DNA of 64,000 nucleotides from Sinorhizobium sp. 8-89 (GTDB lineage Bacteria; Pseudomonadota; Alphaproteobacteria; Rhizobiales; Rhizobiaceae): NCBI RefSeq assembly GCF_030124325.1, contig NZ_JASKLR010000005.1:248001-312000 (forward strand). The letters are read 5' to 3'. The notes under the pieces were generated by a model. That model was given only the letters and a program-made list of their open reading frames with translations, made no database searches and was not told the origin of the DNA. Below, piece by piece: positions 9,030 to 18,372 of the stretch; positions within the stretch are counted from its first letter, which is position 1, and each line of letters begins with the position of its first letter. A program made the translations under genes and the position numbers.

Positions 9030-10715
9030 CTAGCTCTCGCGGGTGAGCGTCCACTGGATTTCCGGCTGCGCCGCCACAGCGAAAGTGACGGTTATCTGCG
9101 ACGAAGCCCGCACCCCCGAGGGATCGGCAAAGAAGATATCTTCCTCGATCGCCAGTTCCCCATCCCTGCAGGCGAAGAGCCAGGCGTCGCCATCGGGCGC
9201 GGCCAGGTAGATCTCGCTGTCGCTTGCCCGTCGCATCGCGATCGCCGGGTGGATGTGAAAGCGGGCGACGGCGCTGGCGACATTGGCCGCGTCCGGATCG
9301 CCGCCGTCTTCCCGCAAAAGCCGATCGCGGCCACTGACCAGCCGGCCGCCGTTCAAGACGCTGATATCGCGTTCATGGAGAAGGCCGAAGGATACGAGAT
9401 ACCCATCATGACTGGCCCTGACGGACTCGATGCGGCCCGGCTCATCCTGTCGCTCGACGAGCACCTTCGACAGGCCGGAGGTCATGATCGGCCCGAGGAA
9501 GCGTGATTGGGAAAAGCGGCAAGAGGACGTGTCGTTAACCGTCACCGTGGAATGAGCGGCCGTCGCCCGGGCCATCTGACGAAATCGTTCGCCGGCGAAC
9601 TTTGGTGCGCCGGAGTTGATGACGAAGCGGTTTCTGCCCGACGACATCTCGAAGGAGAGGCAGCCGGCATGGGCGCTACGCGAAAGGTCGATCGAAAGCG
9701 GCCGACCCGTATCCATGATGACGACGGTTTCGCCGAGCGACAGCCGCTCATAGTGGACGTGGGGCAAGGACCGGAAGGGTTCGCCGGCCGTTTCGTCGTA
9801 TCGCAGCACAGAGGCGAGTTCGTGCGCCAGAACTGAGGTCGCGCCATTGAAAAGCGCGAGTTCGCCGCCCTGGTGGCGGAAGAAGCGCAGGGCCGGATAC
9901 ATCCGGTCGATACAGGGGATGAGCCGCGACGGCACGTCGTGGCCGAGATTGACATAGGTCTGTCGGAGCGGCAGCAGATCGAGCAGCAGCGCGAGCCCCG
10001 CCCGGGGGCTGCGAGAGGAATGCCCGCCGTCCGGCAGGATCTGACGATCGAGTTCCTGATCGAGATTGCGGGCGGCCTTGCGGATGGCGGAAGCCGAGGC
10101 GGGCATCGAGACGGATGCCATGGCCAGCGCCATGCGTACGCGCAGGCGTGCCTCGCCGTCACAGACCGTGTCCGCAATGTGCCGAAGGTAGCGAACCTGG
10201 AATGCCAGGCTTTTCAGGAAGCGGCGGTAGAACCCGTGTTCGGCGTTCCGCAGCACCACCGGCGAGTGCGACAGCCAGGCGATGATGCGTTGGGCGATCA
10301 CGTCGGCTTCCCAGGAAATGCCACCAATGTTGCGGCCGTGGCTGCCGATCCAGTCGTCGACGATCTGCCGGAGCCTGACGAAGCCTGCATCGTCACGGAT
10401 CGCGCGCAGATGCCGCAGCCAGCCGAAGGAGTGGAGCCGGATAGCAAACTCGTGCGACGGCAAATCGATCTCGAAGGGAGATTCGCCTTCGGTGTCGAGC
10501 ACACGGCCCGCAAGCGGAAAGCGGCCCTGCAGTATCTCTTCAGCGACGAAAGGATCGATCGCCCTCAGGTCCGTTGGTGCAACGATCAACCGGTCGGGAG
10601 TTGATCCGGCAAAGCGCATCGCCGTCACGCGGCCGAGCGAGATGCGGCGCGAAAATCGGCGCCAACCTTCCCGCAGGTACAGGTAAAGAAGCCTTTGCTT
10701 ACCGGAAAACAACAT
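9030..10715 (-). CDS. Heparinase II/III family protein
   Basis: This is a 561-residue protein with the two-part heparinase II/III arrangement: an alpha-helical toroid-like N-terminal half and a beta-rich C-terminal half with GCLSFEMSSGRNRFVINSGA, ARATAAHSTVTVNDTSS and the ARFHIHPAI segment. Characterised relatives cleave acidic polysaccharides by beta-elimination. No export signal is seen; the N-terminus (MLFSGKQRLLYLYLREGWRR) is basic and not a signal peptide, so the cellular site and substrate are open. It lies between rsmB and purH on the same strand, with 227 bases to rsmB and 249 to purH. Family placement is reasonably firm; the function in rhizobia is unknown to me. Confidence 0.8.
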   Translation of the reverse strand: MLFSGKQRLLYLYLREGWRRFSRRISLGRVTAMRFAGSTPDRLIVAPTDLRAIDPFVAEEILQGRFPLAGRVLDTEGESPFEIDLPSHEFAIRLHSFGWLRHLRAIRDDAGFVRLRQIVDDWIGSHGRNIGGISWEADVIAQRIIAWLSHSPVVLRNAEHGFYRRFLKSLAFQVRYLRHIADTVCDGEARLRVRMALAMASVSMPASASAIRKAARNLDQELDRQILPDGGHSSRSPRAGLALLLDLLPLRQTYVNLGHDVPSRLIPCIDRMYPALRFFRHQGGELALFNGATSVLAHELASVLRYDETAGEPFRSLPHVHYERLSLGETVVIMDTGRPLSIDLSRSAHAGCLSFEMSSGRNRFVINSGAPKFAGERFRQMARATAAHSTVTVNDTSSCRFSQSRFLGPIMTSGLSKVLVERQDEPGRIESVRASHDGYLVSFGLLHERDISVLNGGRLVSGRDRLLREDGGDPDAANVASAVARFHIHPAIAMRRASDSEIYLAAPDGDAWLFACRDGELAIEEDIFFADPSGVRASSQITVTFAVAAQPEIQWTLTRES

Positions 10716-10942
10716 CAGCGCCCGTCGGTTTCCTTATTCTGCAACGGACCCTTCAAGGCGCCTGAGGCTGGATCATGCCTGGATTGCGCCAGAATCCCTT
10801 TCCAGCGCGGAATGGTGCCGGAAAGATCATTAAACTTTTATCAATCCTGTCGACATTGATAGGCCGACGGGCCGATAGCGTCAATTGACGCGGCAAAACA
10901 GCCTGTTGACGGGAGTTGCTTGCGCCAAAATCGGCGGGCCAT

Positions 10943-12358
10943 TCAGGCGCGCTTGCGGCGGAGCACCGCGGCATAAAAACCATCGAGCCCGCTGGAGAAG
11001 GGTGGCGCAAGCGGAAGCATGGCGGGCGTCGTGCGAAACTCGCCGCGATCCGTGATCGCGTCGCCGAGACCCGGCCAATCCGCCGCAGTGATCGGAACCC
11101 GATCGCAGTCCTCGCCATCGCCGACAACGCGCGCGACAACTTCCTCGCCTTCGCGCGGATCAAGCGAGCAATTGGAAAAGACGACCAGTCCACCGGGCTT
11201 TACAACGCTCAGCGCGTGGCGCAGCAAGCGCTCCTGCAGCCCTGCCAGCTTCTCGATATCCTCTGGCCCCTTCGTCCAGAGAACGTCCGGATGGCGGCGC
11301 GTCGTTCCGGTGGACGAGCAGGGGGCGTCCAGGAGCGCGGCGTCAAACAGTTCGTCGGGTTGGAAGTCCGCCATGTTGACTTCCTGCGTCCGGGCCTCCA
11401 GGCCGAGCCGCGCGAGGTTGGCCTTCAACCGCCGCAAGCGGCTGGACGACTGATCGAGTGCCGTCACCTTCGCCCCGGCGAGAATGAGCTGTGCCGTCTT
11501 GCCGCCGGGTGCGGCGCAGAGATCGACGACGCGCTTGCCGGCGACATTTCCGAAAAGACGTGCCGGGATGGAGGCAGCCGCGTCCTGGACCCACCACTCG
11601 CCCTCCGAGAATCCCGGAAGTGCGGGAATGGCGCCGGAGAACGTACCGAGCCGAACGGAGCCGGTCGGCAGAACCATGCCGCCAAGACGCTCGGCCCAAG
11701 CGGCCGGGTCGGATTTCACCGACAGATCGATCGCCGCCGGAACTTCTTGCGATGCGGACATGCGTTCGGCCTCTTCCCGGCCGTAGCTGGCGACAAGTCT
11801 GTCGTAGAACCAGCTTGGCATCGCCGGAATCGTCTTCACCCTGTCGAGAATGGCGTCCTTCTCGCGCGAAAGCCGGCGAAGAACCGCATTGACGAGACTC
11901 GCAAAGCGGCGATTGCGCGGATCGGCTTGTGCCTGCTCGACAGCAAGGTCGACGGCGGAATGATCCGGGATGTCGAGGTAGAGAATTTGCGCCGCGGCAA
12001 CGGTCAGCACATGATCGAGCGCGCGAGCCCCCTCCGGCAGCGGCGTCTGCAACAGAGAATCGATTGCGGCCCGAATGCGCGGCAGGTGCCGAAGCGCGGA
12101 ATTGAGGATGGCGCGCACCAGCGCCCGATCGGCGTCGTTGAGCTCGCGGTAGGCCGGATTGCCGTGCTCCTGGTCGAGCATGCCGTCAAGGGAGGTCTTG
12201 CGGTCGATGACGGCCGCCAGGATCTTGGCGGCTGCCTGACGACTCTTCAAACCCGGCTTCTCCGCCATCGCGGCACTAGCGGTGCCCGGCGTCTTCGGCG
12301 ACGTGTTGTCAGCTCGGGTTCGTTTCGGGCGTGAATCGTTTTTCTTGTCTTCAGGCAT
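10943..12358 (-). CDS. rsmB: 16S rRNA m5C967 methyltransferase RsmB
   Basis: This 471-residue RNA (cytosine-C5) methyltransferase has an N-terminal NusB-like helical domain (about residues 35-165, SRQAAAKILAAVIDRKTSL to VNAVLRRLSREKD). The Rossmann methyltransferase core shows the SAM motif VDLCAAPGGKTAQLILAGA, the catalytic motif DAPCSSTGTTRRHPDV and the second-cysteine motif SNCSLDPREGE. It methylates 16S rRNA at C967 (E. coli numbering). The start ATG shares one base with the stop codon of htpX (TGATG), which indicates translational coupling with that gene. The lysine/arginine-rich first 30 residues are probably disordered. Confidence 0.93.
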   Translation of the reverse strand: MPEDKKNDSRPKRTRADNTSPKTPGTASAAMAEKPGLKSRQAAAKILAAVIDRKTSLDGMLDQEHGNPAYRELNDADRALVRAILNSALRHLPRIRAAIDSLLQTPLPEGARALDHVLTVAAAQILYLDIPDHSAVDLAVEQAQADPRNRRFASLVNAVLRRLSREKDAILDRVKTIPAMPSWFYDRLVASYGREEAERMSASQEVPAAIDLSVKSDPAAWAERLGGMVLPTGSVRLGTFSGAIPALPGFSEGEWWVQDAAASIPARLFGNVAGKRVVDLCAAPGGKTAQLILAGAKVTALDQSSSRLRRLKANLARLGLEARTQEVNMADFQPDELFDAALLDAPCSSTGTTRRHPDVLWTKGPEDIEKLAGLQERLLRHALSVVKPGGLVVFSNCSLDPREGEEVVARVVGDGEDCDRVPITAADWPGLGDAITDRGEFRTTPAMLPLAPPFSSGLDGFYAAVLRRKRA

Positions 12359-13317
12359 CAGGACCAGGGACCTTTGGGCGGTTCGGAACCACCGCGACCC
12401 CAGCCGGTTTTCGGAACAGAGCGCGATTTGCGCACCGAATTATCAGCACGTACCGGCGGCGTCGAGCCCATCGACATGTCGCGTGCCAACTGCTCCAGCG
12501 CCGCAACGCGATTTTCCGTGCTCGGATGGGTCGAGAAGAGATTGTCCATCCGTTCCCCGGAAAGCGGATTGATGATGAACATATGCGCGGTCGCCGGGTT
12601 GCGCTCGGCGTCGTCGTTGTGGATCACGTGAGCTGCACCGGCAATTTTCTGGAGCGCCGAGGAAAGCCAGAGCGGATTGCCGCAGATTTCCGCTCCGCGC
12701 CGGTCGGCGGAATATTCGCGCGTGCGGCTGATCGCCATCTGTACCAGCATCGCCGCGAGCGGCGCCACGATCATGGCGACGAGCACGCCAATGAAGCCGA
12801 GTGGATTGTTGTTCTCGCGGTTTCCGCCGAAAAAGAAGGCGAAGTTGCCGAGCATCGAAATGGCACCCGCCAGCGTCGCCGTCAGCGTCATCGTCAGGGT
12901 GTCGCGATACTGGATATGCGCAAGCTCGTGCGCCATGACGCCGGCGACTTCCTCATAGGAGAGCGAGTGCAACAGGCCCGTGGAGGCCGCAACGGCGGCA
13001 TTCTCGGGATTGCGGCCGGTCGCAAAGGCGTTCGGCTGCGGACTATCGATGACGTAGACGCGCGGCATCGGCAGACCGGCGTTCTGCGCCAGATCCCGGA
13101 CGATCCCGTAATATTCGGGCGCGGTGCGTTCATCCACTTCCTGGGCCCGGTACATGGCGAGCACCATGCGATCGGAATTCCAGTAGGAGAAGAAGTTCAT
13201 ACCGGCGGCTATGACGAGGGCGATCATCATCCCGCCCCTGCCGCCGATGGCGTAGCCGACGGCCATGAAGAGGACGGTCATGACGGCAAGCAGCATTGCG
13301 GTGCGCATGAGGTTCAT
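12358..13317 (-). CDS. htpX: Zinc metalloprotease HtpX
   Basis: HtpX is a membrane-bound M48 peptidase of protein quality control. The 319 residues contain two N-terminal membrane segments ([20 protein letters not shown] and a glycine-rich second stretch), the zinc motif HELAH inside [19 protein letters not shown], two further hydrophobic segments, and the third-ligand region [13 protein letters not shown]. Length is slightly longer than E. coli HtpX because of a C-terminal tail rich in charged residues. It is the first gene of an htpX-rsmB pair overlapping by one base. A parS-like site lies 88 bases upstream of the start. Confidence 0.94.
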   Translation of the reverse strand: MNLMRTAMLLAVMTVLFMAVGYAIGGRGGMMIALVIAAGMNFFSYWNSDRMVLAMYRAQEVDERTAPEYYGIVRDLAQNAGLPMPRVYVIDSPQPNAFATGRNPENAAVAASTGLLHSLSYEEVAGVMAHELAHIQYRDTLTMTLTATLAGAISMLGNFAFFFGGNRENNNPLGFIGVLVAMIVAPLAAMLVQMAISRTREYSADRRGAEICGNPLWLSSALQKIAGAAHVIHNDDAERNPATAHMFIINPLSGERMDNLFSTHPSTENRVAALEQLARDMSMGSTPPVRADNSVRKSRSVPKTGWGRGGSEPPKGPWS

Positions 13318-13404
13318 GGATGAGCTCCAGCCATATCCGTATCGTTCGGCGATTGGGTGGAAAAGCGTTTGCAGCGGCTTTCGTTCCGTTCAACTCGCCC
13401 GAAC

Positions 13405-13418
13405 GTTTCACGTGAATC
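13405..13418. other. parS-like site, intergenic
   Basis: GTTTCACGTGAATC differs by one base from the palindromic core GTTTCACGTGAAAC bound by chromosomal ParB proteins. It lies between htpX and the divergent SdhAF4 gene, about 12 kb from parB. Confidence 0.6.
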
Positions 13419-13503
13419 AGGGTTTCCGTTCGCACGGAAGCGCTTATATGATGGGGATAAATCTTCCGCTCTTCAATATCGTTACGGAAAGCCGGACCGC
13501 CAG

Positions 13504-13704
13504 ATGCAGAACGACAACGACAATGCGCCCGATCGCCCCAAACGCCCGCTGCCGGCAGCCGCTCTGCGCGCGCTGAAGGAGGCGGAAGAGAGAAGGCGGG
13601 CTGCGGAACCGCAAGTGATGCCGACCGAGGTCGGCGGCCGTGGAGGCCTCGATCCTGCACGTTTCGGCGATTGGGAGATCAAAGGGCGGGCAATCGATTT
13701 CTGA
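13504..13704 (+). CDS. DUF1674 protein, succinate dehydrogenase assembly factor 4-like
   Basis: A 66-residue protein whose C-terminal half, GGRGGLDPARFGDWEIKGRA followed by IDF, is the DUF1674/SdhAF4 signature. In mitochondria this factor binds flavinylated SdhA and protects it during assembly of complex II; the bacterial homologues are presumed to do the same. The N-terminal third is basic and proline-rich. An upstream in-frame ATG at 13357 would add 49 residues that resemble nothing and overlap the promoter/parS region, so the ATG at 13504 is preferred. It is divergent from htpX. Confidence 0.85.
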   Translation: MQNDNDNAPDRPKRPLPAAALRALKEAEERRRAAEPQVMPTEVGGRGGLDPARFGDWEIKGRAIDF

Positions 13705-13763
13705 CGAGGTCAGGCGGCGCCATAGGGTGAATCATCGTTCCGCCAACGAATCGAATAAAGGGC

Positions 13764-13862
13764 TACTGCACGGTTCCTTAAATTGGAATCGATTTAGGAA
13801 TCATGCAGAAACGCAAGTTCTACAGCGACCTTTGCGCGTCTGATTGGGCGCGCGGCGCTGTG
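13764..13862 (+). repeat. Mosaic palindromic repeat, copy 1
   Basis: It contains TACTGCA, a palindromic core around TTCCTTAAATTGGAATCGAT, a CATGCAG motif and the tail CTACAGCG...GCGCGCGGCGCTGTG. The same building blocks recur at seven other intergenic sites in this window. It lies between the SdhAF4 and acsA stop codons. Confidence 0.75.
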
Positions 13863-13900
13863 GGCCCCGTACCCACCGATACGGAGCCCCGCGGATACCA

Positions 13901-15850
13901 TCAAGCGCGATTCTGGCGATTGGCAATCAGATCGTCGACCACCGCGGGATCGGCGAGCGTCGACGTATCGCCCAAAGAGCCGTAGTCGTCCTCCGCGATC
14001 TTGCGGAGAATACGCCGCATGATCTTGCCGGACCGCGTCTTCGGTAGGCCGGGCGCGAACTGGATCTTGTCGGGCGTGGCGATCGGTCCGATCTCCGAGC
14101 GGACATGCTTGACGAGGTCCTGGCGAAGATCGTCGTTGCCCGTCTCGCCAGCCATCAGCGAAACATAGCAGTAAATGCCCTGTCCCTTGATCGGGTGCGG
14201 ATAGCCGACCACCGCCGCCTCGGAAACCAGGTGATGCGAGACGAGCGCCGATTCGACCTCCGCCGTGCCGAGGCGGTGGCCGGAAACATTGAGCACGTCA
14301 TCGACGCGGCCGGTAATCCAGTAATAGCCGTCCTCGTCGCGCCGGCAGCCGTCACCGGTGAAATATTTGCCCCTGTAGGTGGAGAAATAGGTCTGGATGA
14401 AGCGTGCATGGTCGCCATAGACGGTCCGCATCTGTCCCGGCCAGCTATCGACGATGCAGAGATTGCCGTCTGCCGGCCCCTCGAGCACGTTGCCCTCGTT
14501 GTCGACCAGCTGCGGCTGGACGCCGAAGAAGGGCCGCGTCGCCGAGCCGGGCTTGAGATCGGTCGCTCCCGGTAGCGGCGTGATTAGGATGCCGCCCGTT
14601 TCGGTCTGCCACCATGTGTCGACGATCGGCGAGCGCTGTTCGCCGACGACGTTGTAGTACCATTCCCAGGCTTCCGGATTGATCGGCTCGCCGACCGTTC
14701 CGAGCAGGCGCAGAGACGAACGCGAGGACCGCGTGACGAACTCGTCACCGGCGCCCATCAGAGAACGGATCGCCGTCGGGGCAGTGTAGAAGACGTTGAC
14801 CTTGTGCTTGTCGACGACCTCCCAGAAGCGTCCGGCATCCGGGAAATTCGGCACCCCTTCGAACATCAGTGTCGTCGCGGCATTGGCGAGCGGCCCGTAG
14901 ACGATATAGGAGTGACCGGTCACCCAGCCGACGTCGGCCGTGCACCAGTATATATCGCCGTCCCGGTAGTCGAAGACATACTCGTGCGTCATCGACGCGT
15001 AGACGAGATAGCCGCCGGTCGTGTGCAGCACGCCCTTCGGCTTGCCGGTCGAGCCCGAGGTGTAGAGAATGAACAGCGGATCCTCGGCCCGCATCTTCAC
15101 CGGCGGGCAGTCCGGCTTCACGGTCGCGATCTCCTGGTGGTACCAGACATCGCGCCCCGGCGCCCAGGCGACCTTGCCGCCGGTGCGGCGCACGACCAGG
15201 ACCTTGTTGACCATCACGTGCTGCTTAGCGGCGATATCGATCGCCCTTTCGGTATTTTCCTTGAGCGGTACCGGCTTGCCGCCGCGCACACCTTCGTCGC
15301 AAGTGATGACGAACGTCGATTCGCAGTCGACGATGCGGCCGGCGAGCGCATCGGGCGAGAAGCCGCCGAAGACGACGGAATGGATGGCGCCGATGCGCGC
15401 GCAGGCGAGCATCGCGTAAGCCGCTTCCGGAATCATCGGCATATAGATGGTTACGCGGTCGCCCTTTTTGACGCCGTGTTTCTTGAGCACGTTGGCGAGA
15501 CGGCAGACCTGATCGTATAGCTGGTTATAGGTGATCTTCTTGTCGATGTAGGGGTTGTCCCCCTCCCAGATGATCGCGGTCTTCTCGCCATGGGTCTTCA
15601 GATGGCGGTCGATACAGTTGTAGGAGACGTTGGTAACGCCGTCCTCGTACCACTTGATCGAGACTTTGCCCTTGAAGGACGTATTCTTGACCTTGGTATA
15701 GGGTTTGAACCAGTCAATCCGCTTGCCGTGCTTGCCCCAGAACTTGTCCGGATCGGCAACACTCTCCTCGTACCACTTCAGATAGGTAGCGTTGTCGAGT
15801 AGCGTCCGGCTCTTGGCGGATTTCAGAACCGGATAGGTCTTTACGGACAT
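13901..15850 (-). CDS. acsA: Acetyl-CoA synthetase (AMP-forming)
   Basis: This 649-residue ANL-superfamily enzyme activates acetate to acetyl-CoA through acetyl-AMP. Visible motifs are the P-loop-like [20 protein letters not shown] (about residue 265), [38 protein letters not shown] with [15 protein letters not shown], and the C-terminal [11 protein letters not shown] holding the catalytic, acetylation-sensitive lysine. Length matches Acs. It is transcribed away from trcR with a 227-base shared promoter region. The full Acs-type N-terminus ([20 protein letters not shown]) separates it from the shorter acyl-CoA synthetases and from PrpE at 18.4 kb. Confidence 0.96.
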   Translation of the reverse strand: MSVKTYPVLKSAKSRTLLDNATYLKWYEESVADPDKFWGKHGKRIDWFKPYTKVKNTSFKGKVSIKWYEDGVTNVSYNCIDRHLKTHGEKTAIIWEGDNPYIDKKITYNQLYDQVCRLANVLKKHGVKKGDRVTIYMPMIPEAAYAMLACARIGAIHSVVFGGFSPDALAGRIVDCESTFVITCDEGVRGGKPVPLKENTERAIDIAAKQHVMVNKVLVVRRTGGKVAWAPGRDVWYHQEIATVKPDCPPVKMRAEDPLFILYTSGSTGKPKGVLHTTGGYLVYASMTHEYVFDYRDGDIYWCTADVGWVTGHSYIVYGPLANAATTLMFEGVPNFPDAGRFWEVVDKHKVNVFYTAPTAIRSLMGAGDEFVTRSSRSSLRLLGTVGEPINPEAWEWYYNVVGEQRSPIVDTWWQTETGGILITPLPGATDLKPGSATRPFFGVQPQLVDNEGNVLEGPADGNLCIVDSWPGQMRTVYGDHARFIQTYFSTYRGKYFTGDGCRRDEDGYYWITGRVDDVLNVSGHRLGTAEVESALVSHHLVSEAAVVGYPHPIKGQGIYCYVSLMAGETGNDDLRQDLVKHVRSEIGPIATPDKIQFAPGLPKTRSGKIMRRILRKIAEDDYGSLGDTSTLADPAVVDDLIANRQNRA

Positions 15851-16077
15851 GTGTTTCCTCCCTGCGCATTCCTAGCCCGCGGCGACACTCCCAGCCGCCC
15901 GTTCGGTCACGATTCATAGCAGGTCAAAGCCCGCCCGCAATTAGACAAAAGGACATTCGATCCTGAAAGAATTGCAATTTCGAGACAGTGACGCTATAGA
16001 GGCGCTCAATTCCCGGAAATCAGTGGTAGACTCCACGGCCCGCGACACCGGCGCGGACGGACGAAAGGACTATATCC

Positions 16078-16776
16078 ATGGCTCAGCAACTGCTTATGCC
16101 CAAGGCAACTGCCGTCTGGCTCGTTGACAACACAGCGCTGTCATTCGACCAGATCGCGCAGTTCTGCAAGCTGCACCCGCTCGAAGTGAAGGCAATCGCC
16201 GACGGTGAATCGGCGCAGGGCATCAAGGGCCTCGATCCGATAGCCACCGGCCAGCTTTCTCGCGACGAGATCGCGCGCGCCGAAGCCAACCCGAACCACA
16301 AGCTCAAGCTCTCCGAACCCAAGGTTCGCGTTCCGGACTCCAAGCGGAAGGGCCCGCGCTACACGCCGGTCTCCAAGCGCCAGGATCGTCCGAACGCCAT
16401 CCTCTGGCTGGTACGCAACCATCCCGAGCTGAAGGACGCGCAGATTTCGCGGCTGGTCGGCACGACGAAGACGACGATCGAGCAGATTCGCGAACGCACC
16501 CATTGGAACTCGGCCAACCTGACACCGATGGATCCGGTGACGCTCGGCCTTTGCTCGCAGATCGACCTCGATCTGGAAGTCGAACGCGCCGCCAAGGGCC
16601 GCCCGCTGCCGACCGCAGCCGAGGCAGGCGCCACTCTGGAGGCAGCGCAGGAGACCGAGAAGCTCGGCTACAACTTCGAGCGCGAGGAAGAAAAGGAAAT
16701 CGATGCCGATGCCGTCTTCGCCAAGCTGAAGTCGCTGAAGTCGGATCGCAAGGACGACGAAGACGACGACTATTGA
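16078..16776 (+). CDS. trcR: DUF1013 cell-cycle regulator TrcR
   Basis: A 232-residue protein starting MAQQLLMPKATAVWLVDNTA, the signature of the alphaproteobacterial DUF1013 family, named in databases as cell-cycle transcriptional regulator TrcR. The first 50 residues (LSFDQIAQFCKLHPLEVKAI) and a second stretch (LKDAQISRLVGTTKTTIEQI) look like helix-turn-helix units, so two DNA-binding-like modules are separated by a basic linker (KVRVPDSKRKGPRYTPVSKR). The C-terminus is an acidic tail (KDDEDDDY). The ATG follows GAAAGGAC. It is single-gene, divergent from acsA, and a terminator lies after the downstream repeat. The exact regulon is unknown. Confidence 0.85.
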   Translation: MAQQLLMPKATAVWLVDNTALSFDQIAQFCKLHPLEVKAIADGESAQGIKGLDPIATGQLSRDEIARAEANPNHKLKLSEPKVRVPDSKRKGPRYTPVSKRQDRPNAILWLVRNHPELKDAQISRLVGTTKTTIEQIRERTHWNSANLTPMDPVTLGLCSQIDLDLEVERAAKGRPLPTAAEAGATLEAAQETEKLGYNFEREEEKEIDADAVFAKLKSLKSDRKDDEDDDY

Positions 16777-16789
16777 TCATCTGTCGACG

Positions 16790-16888
16790 TACAGCGCCGC
16801 GCCTTAGACGCGCGAAGGACTCTGTAGCACTTTGATTTGCTGCATGTTTTGTCCTTAAATCGGATACGATTTAAGGAAACATGCAGTA
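16790..16888 (-). repeat. Mosaic palindromic repeat, copy 2
   Basis: Copy in reverse orientation. The plus strand begins ACAGCGCCGCGCC, followed by CTGTAGCACTTTGATTTGCT, then a hairpin GTCCTTAAATCG / CGATTTAAGGA flanked by CATGTTTT and AAACATGCAG. It lies just after the trcR stop codon. Confidence 0.75.
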
Positions 16889-16900
16889 GGACACAGGCAA

Positions 16901-16927
16901 AACCTGGATCTCGCGATCCGGGTTTTT
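16901..16927. terminator. Bidirectional Rho-independent terminator
   Basis: Arms AACCTGGATC (16901-16910) and GATCCGGGTT (16915-16924) with one G-T wobble and a four-base loop are followed by TTTT on the plus strand and preceded by AAA. It lies between the convergent trcR and ectC genes and can end both transcripts. Confidence 0.75.
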
Positions 16928-16938
16928 TGTTGCGCCTT

Positions 16939-17325
16939 TCAGTAGGCCGAGCCCGACGGATCGCTGAGATTGTGGCGCTCGGTTCCCCTGAGCGGCGGAT
17001 TGAAGATGCTGATGAGGATCAGGTCCTCGTCGCGGCCACCGCGCAAGTAGTGCTTGTCGTGTTGGTCGAGCACATAGATGTCTCCTTCGCGGATCGGGAA
17101 GACATTACCCTGCATGTCCTCGACCTCGCCTTCCCCGGCAATGCAATAGCAGGCTTCGAGATGATTGCGGTATTCGAGCAGCGAAACCGTATTGGCGCGC
17201 ACCACTGTGTGGCAGACGGTGAATCCCATGCCGTCCTTTACCGTCAGCAGCCGATGGCTCGTGCCGCTTCCCCATTCGACGAAATAGTCTGTCGCTTCGA
17301 CATCCTTCAGGCTGCGCACGAACAT
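16939..17325 (-). CDS. ectC: L-ectoine synthase-like protein EctC (solitary)
   Basis: A 128-residue cupin whose sequence follows ectoine synthase along its whole length: [31 protein letters not shown], the cupin core [20 protein letters not shown], then [17 protein letters not shown] and the C-terminal SIFNPPL. EctC closes N-gamma-acetyl-diaminobutyrate to ectoine. The motif glutamates, Tyr and His expected for iron and substrate binding are present. No ectA, ectB or ectD is found in this window, so the gene stands alone; the acetyl-diaminobutyrate would have to come from elsewhere, from uptake, or the protein may act on ectoine breakdown products. It is divergent from a LysR gene that is itself broken. 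The ATG has GGGAGAG six bases upstream. Confidence 0.88.
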   Translation of the reverse strand: MFVRSLKDVEATDYFVEWGSGTSHRLLTVKDGMGFTVCHTVVRANTVSLLEYRNHLEACYCIAGEGEVEDMQGNVFPIREGDIYVLDQHDKHYLRGGRDEDLILISIFNPPLRGTERHNLSDPSGSAY

Positions 17326-17463
17326 GCGGCTCTCCCATTGTTAGAAAATTTGACAAAACCGGCGATACGAATTCAGATAGGATCGCGATAACCTCCTTAT
17401 TTGCCGAATTCGTACTCTGCACAAATGACGATTCCTCACCGGATCGTTGAGGAGAATTTACAT

Positions 17464-18336
17464 ATGATGCCACCGCTTGGAGCGCTCAAGGTTTTCGAAG
17501 CGGCAGCGCGCCTGGCGAGCTTTTCGCGCGCAGCCGACGAGCTGCATGTGACGCATGCCGCTGTCAGCCACCAGATCAGGCTTTTGGAGGAATGGTTCGG
17601 GCGACCGCTGTTCCTGCGGGAAAAACGCGGTGTCCGTCTGGCGCCGGAAGCCGAAAGGCTGGCCGAAATACTGTCGGCCACTTTCGAACGCGTTTCGGCC
17701 GAAGCCGAAGCGTTGAAACAGAGAACGAAATCGGAGATCACCGTCGCGTGCATTCCCTCGATCGCAACACGCTGATTGATTCCAGCGCTCGGCGATTTCC
17801 TTGCCGCCAACACCGACATCACCGTGAAGGTCGTTTACGCCATGGCCGCACAGCGCCTGCGCGAGACGGGTTGCGATGTGCTGATCACGCTCGGCGCCGA
17901 CACTTCGGATGGTGTCGGCTGCGAGCGGCTCTTCTCGCGCGTCAATCGGCCGGTCGCCAGCCCGCGCTACCTCGAGCGCAGGGGCCGCATCGGCACGCCC
18001 GATGAGATCGCCGCAGCGGACCTGCTCCACGACGAGACAACGAGACATTGGCAGCATTGGCTTACCAAGGCCGGCCTATCACACCAGCCGCTTAGCGGAC
18101 CGATCTTCCAGGACTTCAATCTGTTGGCAACAGCCGCCATCGCCGGTCACGGCGTGGCGCTTTGTCCGGTCGAAGTCTGCCGGCGGGAAATCGAGAACGG
18201 CGACCTGATCGTGCTCTCCGACATCGCCGTCCTAGAAGACGAGAGCTATTTTCTCATCAGCAAGGTCTCGCGGCAAAAGGCGGCTTCCGCCTTCTGCGCG
18301 TGGTTCAAGGCGGTGGTCAACCCGGTGGCGGGCTGA
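17464..18336 (+). pseudogene. LysR-family regulator with in-frame stop (GcvA-like)
   Basis: The sequence encodes a complete LysR-type regulator in one frame, interrupted by TGA at 17773-17775. The first part (MPPLGALKVFEAAARLASFS, then RAADELHVTHAAVSHQIRLL) is the winged helix-turn-helix of the GcvA/AmpR branch, ending SIATR. The second part resumes directly with LIPALGDFLAANTDITVKVV and carries the whole effector domain to VVNPVAG. In relatives the junction is SxATRWLIP, so TGA most simply replaces a TGG tryptophan codon. The flanking halves look fully conserved, so loss is recent unless TGA is a sequencing error or is read through. It is divergent from ectC with 138 bases between starts, making it that gene's likely former regulator. 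Confidence 0.85.
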
Positions 18337-18372
18337 CTCACTCGCAGACGCACAGAGGCGCTGCAGCACGGC

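Noticed and set aside
12622-12638. GATCACGTGAGC as an extra parS site in htpX
   Set aside because: Shares only CACGTG; flanking positions do not match the parS core.
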